DNA of 64,000 nucleotides from contig LGRT01000004.1 in assembly GCA_001642945.1 (NCBI GenBank), forward strand, positions 345,430 through 409,429, read 5' to 3'. The stretch is from Rhodobacteraceae bacterium SB2. GTDB lineage: Bacteria; Pseudomonadota; Alphaproteobacteria; Rhodobacterales; Rhodobacteraceae. The position numbers and the translations under genes are program-made. The first letter of the stretch is position 1. Every line of letters begins with the position of its first letter. The notes under the pieces were generated by a model. The model searched no databases. It was not told where the DNA came from and saw only the letters and a list, made by a program, of their open reading frames with translations. Positions 9,659-19,443 of this stretch are shown one piece after another.

Positions 9659-10803
9659 GTTATCTTGAATACCGCGTTCGCTCAGTGCCCACTGGGATGC
9701 GCAAAATCCTATATTTAAACTGGCCCCTGACAATTTTAATCATTAGCGCCGCTGGCTTTGGCTTTTTGATGCTCTATTCGGTCGCAGGCGGATCTCTGCG
9801 GCCTTGGGCAGAGCCCCAAATGAAACGCTTTGCACTTGGTTTTTTCATCATGCTTGTGATCGCGATGACCCCGATCTGGGCTTGGCGCAACCTGTCTTTC
9901 GTGGGATATGCACTTTCCCTTATCTTGTTGCTTTTGGTGGAATTATTTGGCGTTAAGGGTATGGGCGCCCAACGCTGGATTGATCTAGGCTTTATGCGTT
10001 TGCAACCCTCAGAGCTTGCAAAAATCACATTGGTCATGGCCTTGGCCGGCTACTATGACATGCTTCCCAGGGCGCGTATGTCTCGCCCGATTTGGGTGAT
10101 TTTACCGGTGGGTCTTATCCTGCTGCCCACATTGATCGTATTGCGCCAACCGGATCTGGGGACCGCCTTGCTTTTGCTAATATCGGGCGGCGCTGTCATG
10201 TATCTGGCCGGGGTGCATTGGGGCTATTTCTTATCGGTTATTGCCGCAGGGGTGGGGTTGGTAACGGCCGTTTTTCAAAGCCGTGGCAAAGCCTGGCAAA
10301 TTTTGGAAGATTATCAATATAGGCGTATCGACACGTTTTTAGACCCCGCCAGCGATCCTTTGGGCGCCGGCTATCACATCACTCAATCCAAAATCGCGCT
10401 GGGCTCTGGCGCATGGACGGGCCGCGGTTTTATGCAGGGCACCCAATCTCAATTAAACTTCCTGCCTGAAAAACATACAGATTTTATTTTCACAACGCTC
10501 GCCGAAGAATTTGGCTTTATCGGCGGCCTATCGCTTCTGGCCATGTATGTGGCTATATTGATGATCTGTTTGATTGCCGCTTTGCGCAGCATTGATCGGT
10601 TTTCTAGCTTGCTGATCCAAGGCATCTCTGTGACATTTTTTCTGTTTTTTGCCGTTAATATGTCGATGGTGATGGGCATGGCACCGGTGGTGGGCGTGCC
10701 CCTACCTCTGGTAAGCTATGGTGGCTCTGCAATGCTGGTTTTATTGGTAGGGTTTGGGCTAATTCAATCTGCACATGTGCATCGACCAAGGGAAAAATTA
10801 TGA
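9655..10803 (+). CDS. rodA: Peptidoglycan glycosyltransferase RodA (SEDS family)
   Basis: A 382-aa polytopic SEDS protein that polymerises glycan strands with PBP2. It has about ten hydrophobic segments and the family sequences GMGAQRWIDLG, LQPSELAKI, RQPDLGTALL, FLPEKHTDFIF and PLPLVSYGGS. The start overlaps the mrdA stop and its own stop overlaps the next gene (both ATGA), so the whole mreC-to-reductase block is likely one coupled transcript. Confidence 0.97.
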   Translation: MSYLEYRVRSVPTGMRKILYLNWPLTILIISAAGFGFLMLYSVAGGSLRPWAEPQMKRFALGFFIMLVIAMTPIWAWRNLSFVGYALSLILLLLVELFGVKGMGAQRWIDLGFMRLQPSELAKITLVMALAGYYDMLPRARMSRPIWVILPVGLILLPTLIVLRQPDLGTALLLLISGGAVMYLAGVHWGYFLSVIAAGVGLVTAVFQSRGKAWQILEDYQYRRIDTFLDPASDPLGAGYHITQSKIALGSGAWTGRGFMQGTQSQLNFLPEKHTDFIFTTLAEEFGFIGGLSLLAMYVAILMICLIAALRSIDRFSSLLIQGISVTFFLFFAVNMSMVMGMAPVVGVPLPLVSYGGSAMLVLLVGFGLIQSAHVHRPREKL

Positions 10804-11732
10804 CCACACAGATCCTTTTTAAAGGTGGCCCAAACAGTTGGCAAGACTATGAAATCCCCCTCAGCAACGCGCTTCATAAAACAGGGCTGGAGTATCATCT
10901 GGCTGAGGATATTTCCCCCGAGCAGGTAGACTATATCGTTTACGCGCCAAGCAGCGGATTGAGCGACTTTAAGCCCTACACTCGCTGCAAAGCCGTGCTG
11001 TGCTTATGGGCAGGGGTGGAAACCATCATTGGTAATAAAAGCCTGAAGATGCCGCTGACCAGAATGGTCGATAGCGGCATGACCCAAGGCATGGTCGAAT
11101 GGGTGACAGGGCATGTGCTGCGCCATCATTTGGGAACAGATGCGCATGTGCTTGGTCAAGATGGTCTCTGGCGCAGCGCCATACCACCTTTGGCCAAGGA
11201 TCGCACAGTTACTATTTTAGGCCTTGGAGCTTTGGGCGCCGCCTGCGCAACCACGCTGGCGGGGTTGGGGTTTTCGGTTCGTGGATGGAGTCGGAGACCA
11301 AAAACCATTGAGAATATCGCAACCTTTCATGGCAGCGATGGGTTTAACCAAGCGCTACAAGACACCGAAATAACCGTATTGCTATTGCCCTCTACGCCAG
11401 AAACGGCAAACATATTAGATGCAGATGCCTTTTCAAAAATGGCCCCGGGCGCGGTTGTTATCAACCCCGGTCGCGGCCCCTTGATCGAAGATGACGCGCT
11501 TTTACAGGCGCTTCACTCAGGCCAGTTGGGCCATGCCACTTTGGATGTATTTCGCGAAGAGCCTTTGCCGGTAACGCATCAGTTTTGGGCCCATCCCAAG
11601 ATCACGGTCACGCCCCATATTGCTTCAGCCACGCGCATTGAAACCGCATGCACCGTCATCGTTGAAAACATCCAGCGCGGCGAGGCCAGCCTGCCCTTCT
11701 TGCATCTGGCCGATGCAGCAGCTGGCTATTAG
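10800..11732 (+). CDS. D-2-hydroxyacid dehydrogenase, GhrA-like (glyoxylate/hydroxypyruvate reductase)
   Basis: A cytosolic NAD(P)H-dependent reductase of the D-isomer 2-hydroxyacid family, 310 aa. The nucleotide-binding motif GLGALGAAC and downstream Arg (GWSRR, suggesting NADPH use) are present, as are the catalytic Arg in INPGRG, Glu in FREEPLP and His in TPHIAS. Similarity in pattern is closest to GhrA, which reduces glyoxylate and hydroxypyruvate. It overlaps rodA by 4 nt, an odd partner for a cell-shape operon but consistent with co-transcription. The substrate is inferred from family only. Confidence 0.85.
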   Translation: MTTQILFKGGPNSWQDYEIPLSNALHKTGLEYHLAEDISPEQVDYIVYAPSSGLSDFKPYTRCKAVLCLWAGVETIIGNKSLKMPLTRMVDSGMTQGMVEWVTGHVLRHHLGTDAHVLGQDGLWRSAIPPLAKDRTVTILGLGALGAACATTLAGLGFSVRGWSRRPKTIENIATFHGSDGFNQALQDTEITVLLLPSTPETANILDADAFSKMAPGAVVINPGRGPLIEDDALLQALHSGQLGHATLDVFREEPLPVTHQFWAHPKITVTPHIASATRIETACTVIVENIQRGEASLPFLHLADAAAGY

Positions 11733-11778
11733 CCAACCCGCGCAGCAATGCGTTCAGAACAAACCCAACCGACACGCT

Positions 11779-14562
11779 TCATTCGGCGGCAACAGAGCTG
11801 TCTTCTGCTTTTTCAACGCGCACGGCGCTAAATTTGAATTCCGGAATTTTGCCAAAAGGATCTACCGCGGGATTGGTCAGAATATTGGCGGCCGCTTCCA
11901 CATAGGCAAAGGGTAAAAACACCATATCCTCGGCCACAGCACGATCTGCGCGCGCCATGATCACCAAACTTCCCCGTTTGGTGCTCAGCCGCACCATCCC
12001 CCCCGGCGCAACCTGCATCTTTCGCAGGGTTTTGGGATGCATAGAGCAATTGGCCTCGGGCTCAACCGCATCCAGCACTTTTGCCCGCCGGGTCATCGAA
12101 CCGGTATGCCAATGCTCCAATTGCCGCCCTGTGGTCAAAATCATTGGATACTCAGCATCGGGCACATCGTCCGGGGCAATGACATGCGCAGGAGTGAAGC
12201 GGGCACGCCCATCCGCGCGCGGAAACCCATCACCAAACACGATGCTTTGGCCCGGATCCTCTGGGCTTAACGAGGGGTATGTGACGGCATTTTCTGACGC
12301 CAGCCGATCCCATGTAATATTATTCAGTGAGCCCATATTCAGCTTCATTTCAGCAAAAACCTCTTTGGGGCTGGTATAGCTCCAATCCAGCCCAAGACGT
12401 TTTGCCAATTCGGTTTCAATCCACCAATCTTCCTTCGCCTCACCCGGGGGCGGCACTGCAGGGCGCCCCATCTGCACTTGCCGGTTGGTGTTGGTCACGG
12501 TTCCTGCTTTTTCCGCAAACGCGCTGGCAGGCAAAATGACATCGGCATAATTCGCGGTCTCGGTCAGGAAAATATCCTGCACGACCAAATGCGACAGTTT
12601 GGCCAATGCATGACGAGCATGTTCGACATCCGGGTCAGACATTGCGGGGTTTTCCCCCAAAATATACATGCCATGAATATCCCCATCATGAACCGCATCC
12701 ATAATTTCTGTCACGGTAAGGCCTTTTTCTGCCGAAAAATCATCCGAGTTCCAAACCGAGGTAAATGCGCTGCGCACGCCATCATTCGTGACGGTTTGAT
12801 AATCGGGTAGAAACATTGGGATCAAGCCGGCATCCGAAGCGCCTTGTACATTATTCTGGCCGCGCAAAGGATGCAAACCCGAGCCGGGCCGCCCAACTTG
12901 GCCCGTCATCAGCGCCAGGGAAATCAAACAGCGGCTGTTATCCGTACCATGGATATGCTGCGACACGCCCATACCCCAGAAAATCATACCCGCCTTTGCA
13001 CCGGCAAAGCAACGCGCCACAGCGCGCAAAGTCTCCGCGTCAATGCCACAAATGCCCTCCATTTTTTCGGGGCTGAAATCTTTCAAATGGGCTTTTTCCG
13101 CCTCCCAATTCTCGGTATAGGCTTCGATATATTGCTGGTCGTAAAGCTCTTCTTCAACGATCACATGCATGATCGCATTCAGCATCGACACATCTGCACC
13201 GGGCCTAAATTGCAGCATATGCGTTGCAAAACGCTTCAAAGCCTGCCCGCGAGGATCCATTACAATAAGCTTGCCGCCACGTTTGGTAAATTGTTTGAAA
13301 TATGTGGCGGCAACGGGATGGTTTTCAATCGGGTTGGCGCCAATCACAATCGCCACATCGGCATTTTCAATTTCGTTAAACGTCGCCGTAACCGCGCCCG
13401 ATCCAACATTTTCCAAAAGCGCCGACACCGAAGAGGCATGGCACAGCCGCGTGCAGTGATCAACATTGTTATGGCCAAAGCCCTGACGGATCATTTTTTG
13501 GAACAAATACGCCTCTTCATTGGTGCATTTGGCGCTGCCAAACCCGGCCACGGCCCGCCCACCATGCTCAGATCGTAGGTTGAGCAAACCAGAAGCCGCC
13601 GCGTCTAGCGCCTCATCCCAACTGGCTTCGCGGAACACCTCCTGCCAATCATCAGGGCTCACATTCAAACCTTTTGCAGGGGCATCATCACGGCGAATTA
13701 GCGGTTTGCTCAAACGGTGGTTATGATGGATATAATCAAATCCGAAGCGGCCCTTGACGCAAAGGCGCCCCTCATTGGCCGGCCCATTTATCCCTTCAAC
13801 AAACTTCACATTATCGTTTTTAACCTTCAAGCTGATCTGACAGCCAACACCGCAAAAGGGGCATATGCTGTCCACTTCCCGGTCATAATCTTGGCTATCG
13901 CCGGTTTGATCCTCATCAAGCACAGTGGCCGGCATTAAGGCGCCAGTGGGGCAGGCTTGCACGCATTCGCCGCAAGCAACGCAAGTGCTTTCACCCATCG
14001 GATCGGCAAAATCAAACGTGGGATAACTGTCATGGCCGCGCCCGGCCATACCAATCACATCGTTCACTTGCACTTCGCGGCAGGCGCGCACGCATAACCC
14101 GCATTGAATGCACGCATCCAGGTTCACCCGCATCGCCAGATGACTGTCATCCAATAAAGGAACCCGCTCAGGCTCCAACGCGGGCAGCCGGCTGTCTTGC
14201 ACCGCATGCAGATCGGCCATATCCCATAAATGGCTTGATTTATCACGGGCCTCTTCCCGGGCGGGTTGATCGGCAAGCAGCATTTCAACAACCATTTTCT
14301 GCGCAGAACTGGCGCGCTGAGAATTCGTTGTCACCACCATTCCTTCTTGCGGCTCGCGGATACAAGAGGCCGCCAAGGTGCGCTCTCCTTCGATTTCCAC
14401 CATGCAGGCGCGACAATTGCCATCCGGCCGATAGCCAGGTGCAGGTTTGTGGCACAAATGCGGGATCACCAACCCTTGGCCATTGGCCACTTCCCAAATA
14501 GTCATACCCGGCGCCGCGGAAGCCGGCTGCCCGTCAAGCGTAAATCGAATGGTGTCAGACAT
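11779..14562 (-). CDS. Formate dehydrogenase alpha subunit (molybdopterin, NAD-dependent type), orphan
   Basis: A 927-aa catalytic subunit oxidising formate to CO2 at a bis-MGD molybdenum or tungsten centre. Domain order: an N-terminal [2Fe-2S] plant-type ferredoxin domain (Cys37, Cys50, Cys53, Cys67); two [4Fe-4S] ferredoxin motifs (CIQCGLCVRAC, CVACGECVQAC); a further cluster motif CPFCGVGC at the start of the molybdopterin domain; and the active-site segment DHCTRLCHA, where the Mo ligand is Cys, not selenocysteine. The His-Cys [4Fe-4S] motif usually present after the first domain in FdsA is not visible; that stretch (about residues 105-135) has no Cys. No fdsB, fdsG, fdsD or fdhD gene is adjacent, so its electron-transfer partner must be elsewhere or different. 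Confidence 0.9.
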   Translation of the reverse strand: MSDTIRFTLDGQPASAAPGMTIWEVANGQGLVIPHLCHKPAPGYRPDGNCRACMVEIEGERTLAASCIREPQEGMVVTTNSQRASSAQKMVVEMLLADQPAREEARDKSSHLWDMADLHAVQDSRLPALEPERVPLLDDSHLAMRVNLDACIQCGLCVRACREVQVNDVIGMAGRGHDSYPTFDFADPMGESTCVACGECVQACPTGALMPATVLDEDQTGDSQDYDREVDSICPFCGVGCQISLKVKNDNVKFVEGINGPANEGRLCVKGRFGFDYIHHNHRLSKPLIRRDDAPAKGLNVSPDDWQEVFREASWDEALDAAASGLLNLRSEHGGRAVAGFGSAKCTNEEAYLFQKMIRQGFGHNNVDHCTRLCHASSVSALLENVGSGAVTATFNEIENADVAIVIGANPIENHPVAATYFKQFTKRGGKLIVMDPRGQALKRFATHMLQFRPGADVSMLNAIMHVIVEEELYDQQYIEAYTENWEAEKAHLKDFSPEKMEGICGIDAETLRAVARCFAGAKAGMIFWGMGVSQHIHGTDNSRCLISLALMTGQVGRPGSGLHPLRGQNNVQGASDAGLIPMFLPDYQTVTNDGVRSAFTSVWNSDDFSAEKGLTVTEIMDAVHDGDIHGMYILGENPAMSDPDVEHARHALAKLSHLVVQDIFLTETANYADVILPASAFAEKAGTVTNTNRQVQMGRPAVPPPGEAKEDWWIETELAKRLGLDWSYTSPKEVFAEMKLNMGSLNNITWDRLASENAVTYPSLSPEDPGQSIVFGDGFPRADGRARFTPAHVIAPDDVPDAEYPMILTTGRQLEHWHTGSMTRRAKVLDAVEPEANCSMHPKTLRKMQVAPGGMVRLSTKRGSLVIMARADRAVAEDMVFLPFAYVEAAANILTNPAVDPFGKIPEFKFSAVRVEKAEDSSVAAE

Positions 14563-14859
14563 GAGATGCCTCCTTAATCTGCTATCTTTCTACACCATAG
14601 CCACCGTAAAAAGAGAGCGCCAATCCCGACACTGGGGCATGATTTTGCGCCAAGCCTGTTTCCGATAGGCGACATTTTTTACGATTTGCCTCCGTTTATC
14701 GCACCCAATAGTGATGTTTTTTTGAACGGACAGAAGGCACAAATCAAACACAACACGCATAAGAAAGCCGCTAATTCCCTTTCAACAGATTGCTGAGATA
14801 AGGGTTTTCTTCCTTTCGGTTTCATGATTTCATCACATGCTTCGAATAAGGAATTCACG

Positions 14860-15516
14860 ATGCAAGCGGTCACAATTATACGCCATGGACAGGCCAATAC
14901 CGGCGCCCGCGACGAGGCCAGCTATGACAAGTTGAGCGCGCTTGGGCATCAGCAAGCGCGCTGGCTTGGTGCGCATCTAAAAGACACATATATGCCGTTT
15001 CAAAAGATCATTTCGGGCACTTTAAAACGCCAAATCGAAACCGCCAACGGCGTGAATCAATTTGATCTGCCCCATCTGCAAGATCCCCGTTTAAACGAGC
15101 TGAATTATTTTGGCATGGCAGACTGTCTCAAGCGCGCGCATAACATTCCATATCCTGAAACCCAAACCGCTTTTGCACAGCATCTGCAAACCATGCTTGA
15201 ATATTGGAAAGCCGACAAATTGGATCCAGCTTTAGAAAGCTATACCTCTTTCCATCAGCGCATTAGATCGGTGATTTTAGAAGGTTTGGCCTCACAAACG
15301 CCTAGCTTATTGGTATCCTCAACGGGCGTGATCGCATCATTAGCGGGCGACACGCTGAACACTGACGCAGCCCATCGCGTCAAATTATTTATGGCGGTTG
15401 GTCATACCAGCCTTAGCCAATTTCAACGTTTCAATGCAGATCTTACGCTCACCCAATTTGCGGCAAAGCCGCATTTAGAACCCGCCGATCGAACCAATGC
15501 CCAAACCTATATTTAG
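14860..15516 (+). CDS. Histidine phosphatase family protein
   Basis: A 218-aa member of the phosphoglycerate mutase-like phosphatases. The catalytic RHG triad is IIRHGQA near residue 8, followed by LSALGHQQA and a second phosphate-pocket Arg in SGTLKRQ. The C-terminal catalytic His lies in a VGHTSLSQF stretch. The ATG at 14860 is chosen because AAGGAA lies 6 nt upstream and the RHG motif then sits at the usual place. It is followed after 11 nt by the saccharopine dehydrogenase gene, so they are probably co-transcribed. The substrate is unknown. Confidence 0.85.
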   Translation: MQAVTIIRHGQANTGARDEASYDKLSALGHQQARWLGAHLKDTYMPFQKIISGTLKRQIETANGVNQFDLPHLQDPRLNELNYFGMADCLKRAHNIPYPETQTAFAQHLQTMLEYWKADKLDPALESYTSFHQRIRSVILEGLASQTPSLLVSSTGVIASLAGDTLNTDAAHRVKLFMAVGHTSLSQFQRFNADLTLTQFAAKPHLEPADRTNAQTYI

Positions 15517-15527
15517 GTAAGGAAAAA

Positions 15528-16592
15528 ATGACCCATTTATGGCTACGCGCCGAACAACGCGCCAATGAACAACGGGTGGCGCTGACGCCAAAAGGCGCGC
15601 AGCACTTGAAAAATATGGGGATGAACATCACGGTTGAGGCATGCGAGAAACGCTGCTTTAGCGTTGATGACTATGCCAGAGCCGGATGCCAAATCGCAGA
15701 TCACGCCAGCTGGCCAGGCGCCCCGCGCGACGCATTCATATTGGGATTAAAAGAATTGCCTCAAAGCAAAGAAGCCTTGCTTCATCGCCATATTATGTTC
15801 GGCCATGCCTACAAAGGCCAACATGCTGGGCAGGCTCTTTTAAACAGGTTCAAAGCCGGGGGCGGGCTTTTGCTGGATCTTGAATATTTGGTTGAAACCA
15901 AAAACCGGCGCGTTGCAGCTTTTGGCTATTGGGCTGGTTATGCAGGGGCTGCCGTGGCGCTGAAATGTTGGGCGGCGCAAGAACGCGGCGAGATTTGCCA
16001 AAAGTTAGACGCATATCAAAATAATCAGGCGCTGCTGAATGATCTTCGTCAGACGCTTTCTGGGGTGAAGATGGCCCCCCCCACGGGCTTGGTGATCGGG
16101 GCTTTGGGACGCGTGGGGGCCGGGGTAAGCGATTTATGCGATGCGCTGGGCCTGAAAATCACCAAATGGGATTTAGACGACACGGCAGGACGCGCTGAAT
16201 TTCCACAGATCTTGCAACATTCCATTCTGTTCAATTGTATCTTAGCGCAGCCCGGCGCACCCGTGTTTTTGGATAAGGCCAGCGTGGCGCAACCCCGTTT
16301 GCTGCGCGTGGTGGCAGATATCGCTTGCGACCCAGATAGCGATTACAACCCGCTACCTATTTACACACAGGCCACCGATTGGGACAAACCAGCGCAGCGG
16401 ATCGCAAAGACCCCGGTATTAGACGTGATGGCCATCGACAATCTGCCATCGCTTTTACCCCGCGAAAGCTCTGAAGATTTTGCCCAGCAATTGCGGCCCT
16501 ATTTAGAGCAGCTCTTGGCAGAAAACTCAGATGAAAATAGCGTTTGGAGCCGTGCCGAAACGACATATCGCCACCATATTGCACAGCTTTAG
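15528..16592 (+). CDS. Saccharopine dehydrogenase (NAD+, lysine-forming, LYS1-like)
   Basis: A 354-aa cytosolic dehydrogenase. The N-terminus, WLRAEQRANEQRVALTP, matches the alanine dehydrogenase/transhydrogenase N-terminal fold of LYS1-type saccharopine dehydrogenases, with the Lys/His catalytic region FGHAYKGQH near residue 90 and a second Rossmann half with GALGRVGAG near 185. LYS1 interconverts saccharopine with lysine and 2-oxoglutarate; in bacteria the role is uncertain (lysine catabolism or a related opine). The start ATG follows AAGGAA. It sits 11 nt after the phosphatase gene. Confidence 0.8.
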   Translation: MTHLWLRAEQRANEQRVALTPKGAQHLKNMGMNITVEACEKRCFSVDDYARAGCQIADHASWPGAPRDAFILGLKELPQSKEALLHRHIMFGHAYKGQHAGQALLNRFKAGGGLLLDLEYLVETKNRRVAAFGYWAGYAGAAVALKCWAAQERGEICQKLDAYQNNQALLNDLRQTLSGVKMAPPTGLVIGALGRVGAGVSDLCDALGLKITKWDLDDTAGRAEFPQILQHSILFNCILAQPGAPVFLDKASVAQPRLLRVVADIACDPDSDYNPLPIYTQATDWDKPAQRIAKTPVLDVMAIDNLPSLLPRESSEDFAQQLRPYLEQLLAENSDENSVWSRAETTYRHHIAQL

Positions 16593-16733
16593 CACGCGAC
16601 ACTAGAAGGCTTCCCCAGATTGAGTCTACAAAGTCTGCAAGATTGCTTGAAGGGCCCCGGCGATCAAGAAAGACATCGCGCATAACGCAGCCCATATTCG
16701 TCTACTGGTGCGGCTTAAGCACAAAGTCTCTGG

Positions 16734-17462
16734 CTAAAAAAGCCGGTAATACAGCCAGTCTGGCAGAAAATTTGCTGCGCGGAACAGTAGGCTAAAGAAG
16801 GTTGGAAAACTCTTTTTAAACCGGTGGCTCTGCATATGGGACAACATGATCTTAGCAGCCTGCTCCGGCGGCATAATATAAGGCATGTTAAACTTATTTT
16901 TATCGGTCAGGCGGGTTTTGATAAATCCAGGATTTGCCAATTGGACGCACACACCGCTCTGCCTGAGATCGCAATAAAGCGATTCAGCCAAGGTCATCAC
17001 GCCCGCCTTTGACGCATTATATCCAATCGCGCTTGGCAATCCGCGAAACCCGCCAATACTGCCGGTAATCACAATATGCCCGCTATCCTTGGCAACAAAT
17101 TGCGGCACAACTTGCCCCAAAACCCGAGCCGCGCCAGTGAAGTTAACATCACACATCGCAATGGTCTGCTCGACATGCCAAGCTTGCGCCGCAAAGGGCC
17201 AATACACGCCCGCCAAATAGACCAAACCATCCAGTGACCCTGCAGAATGAGCTGCGCGCTCAACGCTGTCCATATCACGCACATCAATTGGAACCACCTC
17301 GGCCTGCCCGGGCAAGCTTTCCGCCAGTGCATGCAACGCCTCTTCGTTGCGCGCCGATAAAATCAAATCTGCGCCGGCAGCGCTGAGCTCATGCGCTAAA
17401 GCGGCGCCCAAGCCTTCGCTCGCACCAATCAGCCAATACCGCTTAGATTTAAAATCTCTCAT
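16734..17462 (-). CDS. Short-chain dehydrogenase/reductase, last gene of the RpoE-linked operon
   Basis: A 242-aa NAD(P)-dependent oxidoreductase with the cofactor motif GASEGLG (near residue 13), the catalytic Ser in ITGSIGG and YNASK for the Tyr-x3-Lys pair. The hydrophobic, aromatic C-terminus (PDWLYYRLF) suggests membrane association. It overlaps the MFS gene upstream (ATGA) and is the fourth gene of the operon divergent from rpoE. A similar SDR occurs in the RpoE-regulated RSP1087-1091 region of Rhodobacter sphaeroides as I recall it. Its role in lipid modification is inference. Confidence 0.85.
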   Translation of the reverse strand: MRDFKSKRYWLIGASEGLGAALAHELSAAGADLILSARNEEALHALAESLPGQAEVVPIDVRDMDSVERAAHSAGSLDGLVYLAGVYWPFAAQAWHVEQTIAMCDVNFTGAARVLGQVVPQFVAKDSGHIVITGSIGGFRGLPSAIGYNASKAGVMTLAESLYCDLRQSGVCVQLANPGFIKTRLTDKNKFNMPYIMPPEQAAKIMLSHMQSHRFKKSFPTFFSLLFRAANFLPDWLYYRLF

Positions 17463-18691
17463 TTTCTATGCCCTTGCATCGGCAATCGCACCAATGCCAC
17501 TATTGCCAAAATCTTGAGGAGACAGGGCAAAAGCGCATACCCCGCTGATAAAGCAGTTAGTCCCTTTTGTGCATTTGTCAGCCCCGGTTGATACCCAAAC
17601 CATTCAAGCAGTGGCAAAACCAGCACCGCGGCAAAGGCCAATGTCATTTTGGACACAAAATTCCAAAGCCCAAACCCAATCTCTGCACCGTCAGAACGTT
17701 TTGCCAAATGGCTTGCAAAAAGCGCCGGTAGCAGCGTCATATCAGCCCCCAGCGCCGCACCGCTTACCAGCGAGATAAGCGCAAAGGCAAGAATTTGACC
17801 CTCCTGCAAAAAATAAGCATAAAAAAAACCTACAATCGCCGCGCTCATCGCCAGAAGCAAAACTTGCTTTGGCCCAAAATGCGCTGCCAAATAAGTCCAA
17901 ATGGGGGCTGAGACAGCCGCAGCCAAAAAGAATAGGATCAATAACGCTCCGGCCCAATCTGCCGCCCCCAACCGGCTTTCCACATAGAATAAAAATAAAG
18001 TCGAGCTCACCGCCACGGGCGCAGAGTTCAACATCGCAAGCAGCAGAAAATGGCGCAATTGGCGATCTGAGAGAACCATGGCTATACCAACCGGCGCCGG
18101 TGCCTGCGCCATAGGATGCCAATATCCCCGCATTAAAATGCCTGCCATCAGGCAAAGGCCGCAAAAGCCCATAGCAAAGGCCGCAAAGGGCTGAGCTGAG
18201 AAATTGAGCAAGAGCGTTGGAGCAATCGCAGCAACGCATATGCCCAATAAACTGCCCGTTTCGCGCCAGCGTGCAAGGCGCAGCTGGCCCTCTGCCCCGA
18301 ACGCGTGCACGCCATTTGCATAAAAGCGAATGCTTAGAAAGCTGAACGCCGAAAAAACCATTGCCAAACAGAGGCTAAACCAAATGATTGCGGAAAACGG
18401 CGGCGCAAGCGCAAAGAGGCCCAGCATCCCCAATCCCAAAAGTAAAATTGAGGCATAAATTGGCCATTGGCCCCGCTCTCGGCTGCGCTGCGCCAAAGCT
18501 GCCAGAATGGGATCTTGAACAAAATCCAAGGATCGCAGCGCAAATAAGGCCAACCCCAGCGTGCTTAGACTTACGCCATATTGATCAACAAAATATTTAG
18601 GAGCATGAATGTAGATCGGCAATCCTGCCGCGCCCAACATCATGGCGAACACACCATATGATGAAAAGACACCAAGCCGGCGCCCCGGCAC
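17459..18691 (-). CDS. MFS transporter, GPH (melibiose/Na+ symporter)-like
   Basis: A 410-aa polytopic membrane protein with about 12 hydrophobic segments and the GPH-like sequence DFVQDPILAALAQRSRERGQWP after the second helix (counterpart of the D-P...D/S-R family motif). The start is GTG, overlapping the DUF1365 stop as TAGTG, and the stop overlaps the SDR start. It is the third gene of the operon divergent from rpoE. A lipid-related or flippase-like substrate fits the context but is not shown by the sequence. Confidence 0.8.
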   Translation of the reverse strand: MPGRRLGVFSSYGVFAMMLGAAGLPIYIHAPKYFVDQYGVSLSTLGLALFALRSLDFVQDPILAALAQRSRERGQWPIYASILLLGLGMLGLFALAPPFSAIIWFSLCLAMVFSAFSFLSIRFYANGVHAFGAEGQLRLARWRETGSLLGICVAAIAPTLLLNFSAQPFAAFAMGFCGLCLMAGILMRGYWHPMAQAPAPVGIAMVLSDRQLRHFLLLAMLNSAPVAVSSTLFLFYVESRLGAADWAGALLILFFLAAAVSAPIWTYLAAHFGPKQVLLLAMSAAIVGFFYAYFLQEGQILAFALISLVSGAALGADMTLLPALFASHLAKRSDGAEIGFGLWNFVSKMTLAFAAVLVLPLLEWFGYQPGLTNAQKGLTALSAGYALLPCLLKILAIVALVRLPMQGHRK

Positions 18692-19443
18692 TATGAAATC
18701 TCAGCTTTTGGCGGCGTCGGACGCGGGCGGTATTTCGCGCCTTTCCACCACAGCCGCAACGCCTGAAGATGGATCAGCCCCAGCACCCGCCGCGATCCAA
18801 ATGGCCGGCGCAGCAAAGCGCCTAAAATGGAAAAATTGCTCAATGCGCGGCGCGGGCCGGTTAAAGTGGCCATCACGCCGCCCTGTGGCATTTGTAAATC
18901 AATCCATATCCCAATTTTTTCCGGACGAATATCAAAGCGAAATTCATAAGCCCCTTGTATGGGTTGAAAGGGTGAGACATGAAAAATTTTATCCGCTTTC
19001 AAACGATCACTGGGCTGTATTGGCCTTAAATCCGTATGTTTACACAGATAAGAATGACGATCTCCAAACGTGTTGGTTACCTCCGCGATCACTAAAAACA
19101 ATCGATCTTGCGCGTCATAACACAGCCAGAAGCTGACCGGATTAAAGACATGCCCAAATATCCTAGGTTGCGCGAGAAGCAAAATTTTACCCGGCAGCTC
19201 AATATTATATCCAGCAGCCACATCACGCACCCACGCCGCACCTCGGCCATCCCCTACAGGGCCGCCATGATCGCTTCCATAAAGCCCAAAAAGCCACCCG
19301 CTATCACGCTTGAAAATCCCTTTTTTGGGGGGGGCGTTCTCTATATCAAGGCAAAGATAATCGATGCTATAGCGAAACGCATTTTTGAGATCGCCTTTAC
19401 GCCCATGCCACGTACTGCCTCTGATATGCTCAATCGCGCTCAT
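18691..19443 (-). CDS. DUF1365 family protein
   Basis: A 250-aa member of DUF1365, recognised by HIRGSTWHGRKG, the FNPVSFWLCYD segment, EVTNTFGDRHSY and HVSPFQPIQG. Members are commonly found next to FAD oxidoreductases and cyclopropane-fatty-acid synthase-like methylases. In Rhodobacter sphaeroides the equivalent RpoE-dependent operon has been tied to furan fatty acid synthesis (enzymes UfaD and UfaO); which locus encodes UfaO I do not recall with certainty. The start overlaps the end of the FAD gene (ATGA). The biochemical role is not settled by the sequence. Confidence 0.85.
   Translation of the reverse strand: MSAIEHIRGSTWHGRKGDLKNAFRYSIDYLCLDIENAPPKKGIFKRDSGWLFGLYGSDHGGPVGDGRGAAWVRDVAAGYNIELPGKILLLAQPRIFGHVFNPVSFWLCYDAQDRLFLVIAEVTNTFGDRHSYLCKHTDLRPIQPSDRLKADKIFHVSPFQPIQGAYEFRFDIRPEKIGIWIDLQMPQGGVMATLTGPRRALSNFSILGALLRRPFGSRRVLGLIHLQALRLWWKGAKYRPRPTPPKAEIS

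Noticed and set aside
13400..13560. Selenocysteine in the formate dehydrogenase active site
   Set aside because: The active-site segment reads DHCTRLCHA with normal Cys codons and no in-frame UGA, so no selenocysteine is implied.
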